From Parelaphostrongylus tenuis (Eukaryota; Nematoda; Chromadorea; Rhabditida; Metastrongylidae), in NCBI GenBank assembly GCA_019055375.1, contig JAHQIW010005186.1, positions 62,001-126,000 of the forward strand: a stretch of 64,000 bases of DNA, written 5' to 3'. A program made the position numbers and the translations under genes. The notes beneath the pieces are model-generated. The model did not search any database and had not been told where the DNA came from. It saw only the letters and a list, made by a program, of their open reading frames with translations. Below are positions 12,001 to 24,000 of the stretch, in pieces. Within the stretch, counting starts at the first letter, position 1, and the number at the start of each line of letters is the position of its first letter.

Positions 12001-15000
12001 CAGCCTCCCGGTATCCAGTTATTCAGTGAACCTACTCACTCAACTACGTATGGTGATACTGCTATTGTATTGTCATTATTACTGTAAGCAATTATATCCA
12101 AAATATGAGTTGTTTTCTCGTGATTACGTGAAGAGACCCGCGTGACAAAGGAGACAAGCCACTACAAACTGGGAGCATCCTATTTCGAGTTAGGGCTCAG
12201 ATAACAGTTATGAGATATGTTGAAATTTGAGCGTGGTCTCAAGAAATCACTCGAAAAGAACCGTATAATATATTTCAAAACACCAGCCAAGAGCAATCGA
12301 GTGTACAAAAGGAGTGCTGTTCTAGTGATTTTCACTTGACACCAATGTAGTGTAAATCGTTCGTCATCGCCTACTCTTAGTGTGAGGACTGGAGCACCCG
12401 CAGAGGAATGGCTAAAAGACGAAGGGTTCTGCCCGACTGAGGAGACTTTCAAGGTCGAAACACGTGTATTGGGCTGTACAAGAGCCCATTTAACAAGCCA
12501 CATGACAAGTTGGCTAGATCGCAATTATGAGGAACTTTGGGCTAGTTTTTACTGTGTGCTAGAGACTAACGCAAAACTCAGTACTGCACTACATCAGCCA
12601 ATATACGCCTCACACTGAACTTTGTAGCAAGGATGGGGAGACGTGGTTTTTGGTGATAGCACGGAGATGGATTTCACTGAAAAAGTGCTAATAACACGAT
12701 ATATCCCGTACGATCACCACACTCCCCTCTCCTTCTATAAGGTAAGGTTCATTGTGGAGCGCGTGGCTCTGATGAAGCGGGCGATACCGCTGAAACGTAC
12801 GTAAGCCACTGAACTGCCAACCTCGATAGGCTTCAAACATTCCACAGCATTTCTCTAGGTTTCTTGCATTTCTTCTGTCTAGGAATCAAGAAAGGGTGGC
12901 CATAGTTGGGATTTAGTTGATAAATTCTATTGACAACTACTTTCTGATTTTGGTAAGTTTGAGCGAAGACCTATAAATTATAATTTAAGATAAAGATTCA
13001 AAAGATCAGTAAGTGAACGAATGATATCACTTTTTGTTGATAACTTCGTTTAAAAAAAGAGACAGTGCTAATGAACGTTGTATTTAAGTGAAGTACGCAT
13101 CACTAAACACCATTATGCAAATCGCGCGTGTGGCGCAGGGGTTAGGGGTGCTCTGCGACGCACTCTTCGATTAATTGGTGGTTAGATCTGAGTGCAGGGC
13201 TCAGCAAGTCTTCTATCCTTTTAAGGTTAATTAATTGGAATCAGACTCTTCTGAGAGGATAGCAGCACTGATCTGATGCATCGGTAGGCCACCACGGGTC
13301 ATTATAAAGGTCAGATATGCATTTAATCACTTCGAACGATGGTTGATTAAAACGAATGTATGGCGATATCTTAGATATTGATCAACGGCGAGAGCTTTAT
13401 CCCTAATCCTTTTCCCACTTTGCTGATCAACAATAAATGAAATTGTCCGCATTCTTCACAATTCCCCAATCATATAGGTTAGGAAGTAACATTTGAGGCC
13501 CTTTTCTTTATTCAAAACTAGCACTGTGCTGGTACTTTCTTTTTCTTTAGAAACTCGATGGTTAACGTTTCGGCAGCAGCGCCTTCGTTAGAGCCTAGAC
13601 GTTTATCTCATACCATATCTGATTACTCGGTTAATATTTCGTACTCATCAAAAATTCAATGGAAAATAAATCAGCAGTTTAGTCATTCTGAAAAGCCCCA
13701 CCTTACCTATTTTTATGAAAGTGGTCACCGGTCGAGTGTGACACAATTTGTAAAGTGAACCACACTCAGACTAGAAGATGAATCAGAGATAAGGTGCCAT
13801 ATCACGTGTTATGTTTAGGCATTCCCCCTCCTATTCATTTCTGGTCTTTTGCGGTCTATCTAAAAAGCCTCAAGGATTTTTTAAGACTAGCCATCGAGTT
13901 TCAAGTAAAAGAAAGAAAGTACCAACCTCATGCAGGTTTTAAATAAAGAAAAGGACAGTTCGTAGGCAAATTCGCATTTCTTCAGCCATGCCGAGGTTTG
14001 ATAGTCGGACTTTTGGGTTATAATATTTGATGATCACATAGTGGATAGTGAAGGTAGTGTGGCAGGTGGTTTGAGATTGTTAGCCAATCGTTGATTTTCA
14101 ATGAAGAATAACTGCAGTATGCGGTTTCCCTGGAATCTAATAGAGATCTTTAAGCTGAACCAAGTCATTTTTCTGCCACATGTCGCATTTTTCACAAAAT
14201 AGGTTCCGCCAGAGGCTAAGATTCTAGGTTGTCGATTTATGCTAGTCGTTGCACTGATATGTGTTCATGTTACATGTGGCTCCTTTCCCACCTGTGACTT
14301 CTTTACTACTCAGTCGTAGCAACTGACGGGTATGTTTTGGACGCATATTAGATGGGATAAATCTTTCGACCTTGGTCAACCTCCTGAGAGACACGCCATC
14401 CATCCGTCTTCATAAATCATCATTCGAGTTAATTGAATGTAAGTGTTGCCTTTACAATCACTCGTAAAGGCTTACTGATCTATCGAGTCAGTGTTGTCAT
14501 CTTCTCAGACAAGTCTCATACCAATTTGCCAACTCCGGAGGGATGGAAGACATGCTGAGCCATGGACGCGGGTTCAGACCATCGACCACATGTGTGTCGT
14601 AGGGCACCGCTGACCACTGGCGCCAGGTTCTAAACGTCCAGATTGGCGATTTATGTTGATCGTCACGTTGAAATGCATTCTTATTCCCACTTGTTACTTT
14701 GCTACGTAGTCGTACTAATGTGTCATTCCGGCCCTTAGTCTTGTATAGATTGTACCTTATCTTAGTTGATTATGGAACTCCTGAATGCTCGTAGAACTGC
14801 TCCATAATTCGTTCTCTTGACATCAAGGCAAACTGTAAAGGTAAATCGTAAAATGACATAATATTAGCATCTCACAGACTCACGTAGTGCATCATTATGA
14901 AGGAAGTGTTTCAAATAAACAAATAGCCTTTGGACTATTCAAGGATACTAAGTGATATGATACCTTTTGATCACAAGCACGAATTGTACTGGAGTTCACC

Positions 15001-18000
15001 TATACCTAGGTGCGTGCTACCACTACATCACCAAGGCCACAGCTGCGTTCTCTCTTTTGCCTATAGAAAAGATCTAAGCTATCAGCAATTAGCCTTCAGT
15101 GGGCTAACGCTCTCTGGTCTGTGCTACTGTGCCCTTCATAGGGTAGATTTTTCGAGTATAGATTCAATTCAATGGGTTGAGGAACGTCTTATCTACTGTG
15201 CCGATTTGAAAATTCCTTAAGCAAATAAAAGATGGTGAAGCGAACAGTGGAAATCCACGCCTTTTTGTCACGGCACTTCCTCAGTGCGAAACTGAAAGCC
15301 GTATCATCAAGTCCTATCGTTTTCAATATAGAAGAAGTGTAAAGCTCTCGGTATTGATCAGTCTCAGAGGGATGCGCTATGCGTTCGACTTCCTTAAGCA
15401 TCATTAGAGGAGGGATTCAATGGAGGACATCCGGTTTGTTGAAACAATGACGCGCCGTCTTGTACCGATATACTCTATGTCTCAAGCCAATGCTGCTGCA
15501 ACCCTATCAAGCAATTCCAGCACCAGCTTGCGGACCCTGGAGGAGTTCAAGGCTTGACGAGCACGGAATGCCGGATCGATGCAGGAACTACGACGACGTG
15601 TCTATCGTGGGAAACTTCAGAGCTATGCGGTGTGCCCAGCCACCCTTTTTGTGTTTCGATACATTTCGATGGCTTTTGTGTTTTTAGAAAGATTCACATC
15701 AGTGGTTCTCCATCAGCACCTTCGTGACGATGTGAACCCTCAGGAGGTCGTTTCTAGTGGGATAGAGTGGCCCACAGAGGCCACTCTTTCTGACGGCTTA
15801 TGTTGGTGCTCAAAAGTTTTTTTCCTAAACATCGTGTAATCTTTTGATAGCTTATTTGATGCAAGCATAAAAACCGCAACTCATACGTAGTGGAATGTTT
15901 TTCTAACAGTTTTCCGCTGAAATTTCATTTTTTCTCTTGAGACTTTTGCTATTGAAAGGACTGCGGCGTAGAGAGCGTAGCCACTGAAAAGCCACAGAAA
16001 TGTCTCTTGCTCCATATAAACTGCCATCTTATGACGTTTGCAACATCGTTTTTGGCAAATCTTTATTTTTTTAAAATTTCCGTTGCTAGATGATTTCCTA
16101 GGGCATGTGTGGCGTAGTGGTTAGAGGTGCCTTGTGACATGAACGTGGATCGATGATTTGATCTCGCGCTCAAGGGGCCTCAAGCCTTGCATCTTTCCGG
16201 GTTTAACAAATTGACCTCAGATTTGTCTTGGAGGATCGTAGAACTTGATTGATACATCTCGCCAGGTCACCGAGAGTCATCGTAATGTCCAGATTTGCAA
16301 TCAGTTGTCGCCGGCAGAGCTTTTTCTTTGGACTATTAGTAATCATTCGATAGCGTTGTTGTTGCTGATTCCAACGCTGTGTTTATATTCTGAAAAGAAA
16401 AAATAGTTTCTCTGCAATAAAACAGGGAAATAAGTTGAATTCACTTAGGCTAGCAAAGGCGTCTTTGGCCAATTCACGTGTAGGTGGATGAGGCGGCTAC
16501 GTGAACTGGCGCAATGGTCATCGATTTTCGAGTACATGAACGTGTAGAGAAGTATTGCGTCAGCATTCCTTCTGTAATACGTCAATAAAGGCTTTTTCGA
16601 AAACCGTACACGTGAGGCTCTAGCCAGAACTCTGAGCTTTCACTGATCACTAAGAAACCAGTAAAAAGTTCCTGTCCAGCGATCAAGATCGGTTTTCATT
16701 TGTCGCCTCATAATGGACAAGTACCAATCAGTCATCCGTCGTATTTCTTGCAGAGCTTATACAATGTTGAATATCCACAGCAATATGAATGCATAGTGGA
16801 ATTTGTTTCTTTTCATATACAAGAGTTTTATACCCTCTGAAAACATGGAAAGGTTCATAGAAACTCATGAAGCATATGTAGAATGAGAGAAGTGAAGAAG
16901 TTTGTCCCAAATACAGAAATAAATATGATCATGTAATGAGAATTGGGTGCAGATTTAACATGCAAGACATTGCGGCCTATATGACCTCCACTGGGGCCAT
17001 AGCTAGTCGCGCAAAGGATTAAGCGTTCTTTTTGGGTTCACCACTACACATCCGATTATCTTACGATGTACTGTCTTGACGGGCAGTGTTACGTAAGCAT
17101 TCCGTTTTGCAAAAAGACGGGTAGCAGAACAGAAACTACTGTAGCTCAATAGATTAGCGCTTGTCATTGGAAACTGTGGGATGGGGGTTCTTCAGGTTTG
17201 AAGTTTCGCAAATCAATTAGCATTTTTAGAATTATAGTTCAAGTATCATACCATTGCTAAGGAGCAGTTGAAAAACTCTTAATTACAGATATCTGTCTGA
17301 ATTGACCTCTAATTGAATGATGTCATTAGATGAACATAGGATATTTGTAGATGTGACGAGGGATTGGTCTGATCATGCGTTATGGTGGCCGGAAAAGCGT
17401 CGTTGGCTTCAGCACACCCGCTCGACACTCGACCAGTGTGGGGTTACCGCAGACACCAAATTGGAGTTTACACCGATGCATAAAGATGCAAGGTTGGTTA
17501 GTTCGTTTCTATTTGAACCTTTCGCTACGGCGGCCTTTTTGATTTGAAAGCATTCGGCCGATTACGAAGAGTTCGTCTCTTCTCTTCTGCCATGGTTTAT
17601 CCCTTTAAGGACCCAACGGTACCTTTCGTATCGCCCTGCGCGACGTTATAACTCACTCAGCTCCTGTAACGACGGCGTCGCGTCTAGTGGTGAAGCAGGC
17701 ATAGACAGCCAGTCATGCAGATGTAGCCCTCTGAGACTGCTGCGCAAGCGACGGCGCGACGCCGCCTGCCTGTCAACGCTGGTCCTTAGAGGGTTATTTC
17801 GCTTATTCCATTCATAACATTTCTTCGGCAGCAATTTAGAGCTCTCCCTATGCAAAGATCTCGGTCTGCGAGATGATCACAGGTTTTTTGTTGGAGATCG
17901 TACCTATCTTCGTAAGTTGTGCGAAGAACGTGGACATTCTTGTACCGTCGTTGGGACAAATCATAGCGAAAGGATAGCTGTAATTAGGTATAATCGTGTA

Positions 18001-21000
18001 AATATCTCGTTTATAGGGTACAGCTTCCGGACAATCAAGTTATTGAAGCTCGTTTGGATTTTTCCGTTAATGCTTTCAAGGCAACGCAGAAACTATGTCG
18101 CGATCTAGGAATCAGACATTCAGAAGAACTAGGATTGAAGAGGTAATTCCAAGCTTACTTATGACCATTTTCGATTTCTGCTATTTTATAATCAAAGCTT
18201 ATCCATTCTAGGCTGATTCCGCCTGATATTCTACGAAAGGGGACCTATGAGGCCGAGAATTCATCGGGACCGCAGCCTATTCGGCCCGGAGAAGTGATTT
18301 TTTCCTTCGTATGACATTGTCCTCTTCCGATGTGTTGGAGCGATCGCTAACTCTGTCTTCGTCCATTAATTGAAAAGTGCGAAGGTGATGTCATCTTTTC
18401 CTCATTTGTAGGAATCCGTCGGTCCAATGACGTTGAGGAAGGCGACTCCAATCTTTGCCTCGCAGACTCAGATTGATGGTCGTGTGCGTCGAGGACAGTC
18501 ACCTGCCCTTTCCACAAGTGGGCATATCTTCAATGCTCATGAAATGGGCACGTTACCAAGGCATGGAACTCTTCCCAGAGGACTAAGTCCTAGTCCTGGT
18601 GCTGTGAGTGGACTTGAAATATTCAGATAATAGCGTAAAATTATATTCAAAGTGGTTTGTTATAGTACAATGGAACAATGGGTCGTGTGCCAATCATGCC
18701 TAGCATAAGTTTTTGTGAAGGTAAGATTATCACTTGTCTCTAAATCGCGTTCGCTTATCATTTAACTCTCGGGGGAACGCGTGTATCCTATACGACACAC
18801 TCACCTTTTCATCTCTTTTTTCGCTGGATAGAGCTTTTCCATTGGTCTTTCAGTAGTCACTTGATAGCATGAGAAACCGCAGTTCTAACACTAATCTTTC
18901 CGTTTTGAAGGGCTTTGGTAGTGCGCTGTGGGAACAAAGATAAGATGACGTTTCGCGCCTGAAGTAGTTAGCTCTTCGCTTGACGTTCACAGCGGATTTG
19001 TTCGTGGTCAGATTTCTTGGATACTATAATGCTGCAGTAACATGGAATATTCCCGAGCAGACCTCTGCAAAAATTTCTCGCATAAAAATTTTCATTCTAT
19101 CTAACGAGTTCCAACCGAAAGGGCAATAAGATTGCGTAGTAGATGCGCCCTTTTTATTCACACAAAGGATTTTCATATGCGCAGAAAACAAAAGAGGGTA
19201 TGTAGGAGAATTTGGAGCATCAAAACAACTGGAGAAACCCAGAACTTTTCCAAAACGGCACAAAAACCTTGAATAAAATAAAAGAATTGCGCGTCCCGAT
19301 TTGAATGCGGCTCTCAAATTGTTAAGGAACAGTTAGTAAAGGACGTTATCTGGTTTTCTCACTGTTCACCTCTTTTATTAGGACTTGAAAATGAGCAGTT
19401 TGATATGGCTCTTGTGCACACTCCACGTCAAGCAGCAAATCGTGATGCCATCCTCTTTCGTCCACAGAACTACGTCGAGAAGGCGGCTCTAAACAGAGGA
19501 TGGTTGGACTCAAGCAGGTTAGTTTTTCTGATTTAATAGGTTTTCTATAACACCTCTCTTATAGCAGTTATGGTATCAAATTATATATGCAAAGGTGCTG
19601 AGTAATATGAAAGCTTTCGATCGCAGGCTGGAGTTGAACCCCCGTTTTACCCATAGGGGAGGGGAGCGTGCTACCAGTGCATCACCAAGCTCAGTGCCGA
19701 TAATGCTTACCAGGCTAGTCCGTTAGCGAATGGTTGTTGACAGCTTCATCGCATTATTTCCAAGAAAGGCTAGAAGCAGATCAGCGGCCACGGTGGTGTA
19801 GTGTGGTAACACACGCCTCCATATTAGGTGAAAAGCGGGTTCAATCCTCTTCGGTGGCCGAGAGTTTTTTCTGCTTATATGATATGGACTGTTACGAAGT
19901 CAGGACCAGTAGATCATATGTCTTAATGAATTCAGATCTTTAATGGAACAAGGTGTGTTCGAGGGCGACATTGTTTTGTTACGCTTCAAATACATGACAT
20001 TCTTTGACCTCAATCCCAAGGTATGAGGTATCTGATATTCTCTTAATGACTTAAGAATATCAATTATATAAAGGCTAACGCATAAAGCAGCGTTTTTTAG
20101 TATGATCCTGTTCGTATTAACCAATTATATGAGCAGGCGAAATGGTCCATATTATTGGACGAATTCGATCACACGGAAGAAGAAGCTACCTGTTCGCCTC
20201 CTTGCAGGTAATCAATGCGTTTGCCCTTAGATTTTTCGTAGATCTATAGGAGCTGTGTACGAAGTGATTGGAGGCGTCCTGCGACACACTCGTGGTCGTT
20301 GGTTCGATGCCGACCCGAGGGCTCATCCAACCTTCCTCTTCCAGGATCGGCGAACTGATATCAGACTTGGTTGAGAGCATCGCAGCATTAACATGATATA
20401 TCGGTAGACTACCACAGTCATTGAAAGGCCACGCACTGAATCACCTCAAATGATGTTTGATGAAGTTGAGCGCATGACGCACCTCTCAGGGACTGGTCAT
20501 CGCTGGGAGCTTTGTTTTGGATCCTTCTTTATAGTATCCTATTTCAATCAATATTTATAGTTGCAAGCAACGTTACAACGAGATTCTCCGGAACCGGAGG
20601 GACCAGTGAAGGATGACGTCGACATGATGCTGGACGAATTGGTCAGTGGATGGGAGTTTCACTGAAATTTATCGTTACCTAAAAGTGAGATGATTTGTAT
20701 TTGAAGTGAATTTCTTTCTTACTTGCAGGAACAAAATCTCGACGCGGCCGCTCTTGGTCGACGATCTGATCTAATGCAAGTTCCGGAGCTTGCTGATTAT
20801 CTCAAGTATATGAAGTAAGCTTGTAGGGACTAACTAGTTGCTTATTAACCAGCCCATCCATGCGTTAGTTATAATTCGTCATACACTTAGACCGAAGAAA
20901 CTTGCTGCGTTCAAGGGTTTCAAGCGTGCTTTCTTCTCGTTTCGTGATCTTTATCTCAGCTACTACCAGAATTCCACCGATATCAATCAGCCGCCTCTTG

Positions 21001-24000
21001 GGCACTTCTCTCTAAAAGGTTAGTTATGTTGGATCATCACTCATGGTCTCTTTATGTGGCTGTATAGTAAGAGCTTTGTCACCATAATAGTTCCATTTTA
21101 GGTTGCGAAGTTAGTCCCGATGTCTCCGTGTCACAGGCGAAGTATCACATCAAGCTGCTTGTTCCTACAGCTGAAGGCATGACCGACTTCGTGCTCAAGT
21201 GCGACACGGTAGGTTCTCCTTAATGAATTGAATTTATTCATTCAATTTTACACGAATCTTCATCACAATCTACTGTGCGGATCCTAGCTTGTTTTTTGGA
21301 TTTGTTTGCTCGCATTCATCCTCCACAAAATTTGCTACGTCATTAGTCACTGTGCTATGATGATGTAATGAAATATCTGCTCTCAATTCGAACATCGTTT
21401 TAGGAACACCAATATGCTCGATGGATGGCAGCATGTCGCCTTGCATCAAGAGGAAAGTCTATGGCCGATTCTTCCTATCCACAAGAGGTGGAGAGCATTA
21501 AAAACCTACTCCATATGCAAAGTGCGAGTAAGTTGATTTGAAGAATTTGGAGTCACGTAGACAATCCACGTTTTATTTCTAAGCTAAACATGAAGTCATT
21601 AGAATAAAGTTCATTCGAACTTGTGACCTTTGCGGGGCTTCGCTTTTTCAGAGCTGGGAGAACCATGTTGTCTACAAGTCAGTCAGCCTAACACCTGCAA
21701 TACTTTGACAGCGAAAAATCATCAGGCTTGATTTCTGTCGAAGTGATGTAGGTTTTGGCTGGCAGAGTTGTAGACAACGTGGTCTCACCAGACTGAAGAA
21801 ATTCAAACCACCGAAACATGGACTGTTTGAATAAATTGTATCATAACAACCTCATGTTGGGCTTTCAAGTAGACATTTTATGATATTGAACAATGCCGAG
21901 ATTAACCCTTTGCGAGCGCTAAGGAGTATTTTGATCCGTGATGCTAATTGCTCAGTTCGGAGACTACGAGGATTGATGCGCGCCTCCGATAGTAATCCCG
22001 TTGATTATGAGCTTTGAAGAAACGTGGTTTTTACTAAATGATGGAATATCAGTAAGAAGACTTTTGTGAAAATGATTTGGGTAAGATCGTCATCAAAGTT
22101 TTCTCATAATCTACATTTGCTAACGGCAAAACTACATCGTTGTAAAATTGAACATATTTCCAGGTGCATATTATAGGTGCTACTGAACATTTGTGCTCAT
22201 TTATTTATATTTTTGTAATCAATCGATTGCTAAAGAAATTGATATATTAACTATTATGCTTATTTTGTGGAAAAACTTCTACTAAAGTACATTCTAGTTC
22301 CATTTTAGTTTTGCATTTGAAGTAGATTTTCTTAACGTAACGGATTTTCTGGTACTATGTAGTGAAATCTTGATCACAGGCAATCTCTGTCTCTCCAGAA
22401 AAATTGAATATCATTGGAGAGATTTTTGTAAACTTAATTTAGTTGAAAGAACTCCGCATTGTCTTGAAAATCTTTGCTCTCCAATACGAATTCTGTGAAA
22501 TGTAGTGGCGTTCTGCGGAATGTGCCTATGATTCTTTGGTTTTTTTTTTTAGACAAGAGCTCACTAGTACATTAGAAATCGTTCGATAGCTTAAGAATGG
22601 AGATCTTAGTACCGTATATGGTTTCTAAAAAAACTTTAAGTTTACGTTGCTGTAACAGAATGAAACCATGCTTATCCATAGTGAGTATAAGTTGACACAC
22701 AAAAGCTAGCACCCTTAGAACAACAGGGAGAAAGTTTTCTTCATGTTTCTACAGAGATCTTAACTCCTTAACGTAGTAGTCAAAACCTCATATTAATTAT
22801 TTGAGCCGGACCTATCATGTGGTCTGTTGATGGGCTTTTGTATAGCCCGATACACGTATAATATTTCAGAAATACCAGCTAAGAACAATCGAGTATACAA
22901 CACTGCCGTTCTAGTCATTGTTTCATTTGACGGCAGTGTAAATCGTTCGTCGTTGCCTACTCTTAGTGAGTAACTGGAGCACCTTGAGAGAGGATACCGC
23001 CTGACTGACGAGGCTGTTAAGGCTGAAACACGTGTATCGGGCCGTACAAGATCCCATTGACAGACCACATGACATGTTAACTCAAATAATAGTTATGAGA
23101 TATGTTGAAATCGAGCGTGGTTTCAAGGGAACACTCGAAACGAATAGTATAATCGAAACATTGTTGATTGCTACTACTGAGTAGCATGTTATGCAGTGTG
23201 AAGATCGTTTTTGACCAATAAAACAATCATTTTGTTATTGTTTTGTCATGTTGCAAGCAAAAATAGCCTCATTGAAATCTCTTTCATCATAACCTTCATT
23301 GACCTACAATTAAACCCTCCTAAATGGCGATACAAATTTGAATCTCATTAGAAATACCACACTGTCCTTGAAAAGCGCCCCACCAGCGCTATTTGTAGCC
23401 GTCCGACCCGCTCTCAGCCGAAATTGGCTGCTGTGGGCAAAGGGTTCATAGATAGTCAGTCGGTCTGGGGAAATACTATAAGTTGCACTAGCACTTCTGT
23501 TCTTCACTTTCTCTCATTGAATCTTTTCAGCAAATGGACGGAACGAGAATAACGCAATGCGTCGTTCGACTCCGGTAAAACTGCCAAACGAGTTCAATGT
23601 GGAAGAGTACGTCTCGCAAAGATATGTTCGGAAAGCGCGAAGCAAACAGGCTGTCCGTTTTTATACCTGTTCATACTCGTCTTGAACTCTTCTCCATGTA
23701 TGAATTTACCAACTTCGCCCTTTCAGCTACAACAGCGTGTCGTCGATGCCCATGCAAATGTCCGTCAGTTGTCATCTACCGAGGCGAAACTGCAATATAT
23801 CCGAGCATGGCAGGCGCTCCCCGAGTATGGCATGCACTACTTCATCGTACGCTTCAGGAACGGTCGAAAGGCAGATTTAATCGGTTTGTCGACATCAAAT
23901 TACTTTCGTTGTGTGTTCTTTATGGTGTAATTTGGTTCAGGAATCGCTATTAACCGATTGGTAAAGATGAACATGGATAATGGTGAGAGCATAAAGACAT

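Larger units (their letters stand above)
9022..17350 (+). other. unc-112 intron 2, 8.3 kb, repeat-filled
   Basis: No exon of unc-112 or another gene recognised inside. It contains tRNA-like family B units, a mariner-type foldback, several SINE A copies and both hammerhead families, listed separately. The rest is unassigned. Confidence 0.8.

Noticed and set aside
15430..15840. Overlapping frames of 75-86 codons
   Set aside because: No consistent frame, splice sites or motif; the region is inside unc-112 intron 2.
17145..17215. tRNA-like sequence (TGTAGCTCAATAGATTAGCG, GGGGGTTC)
   Set aside because: No acceptor stem or anticodon arm pairs; it is probably a worn tRNA relic.
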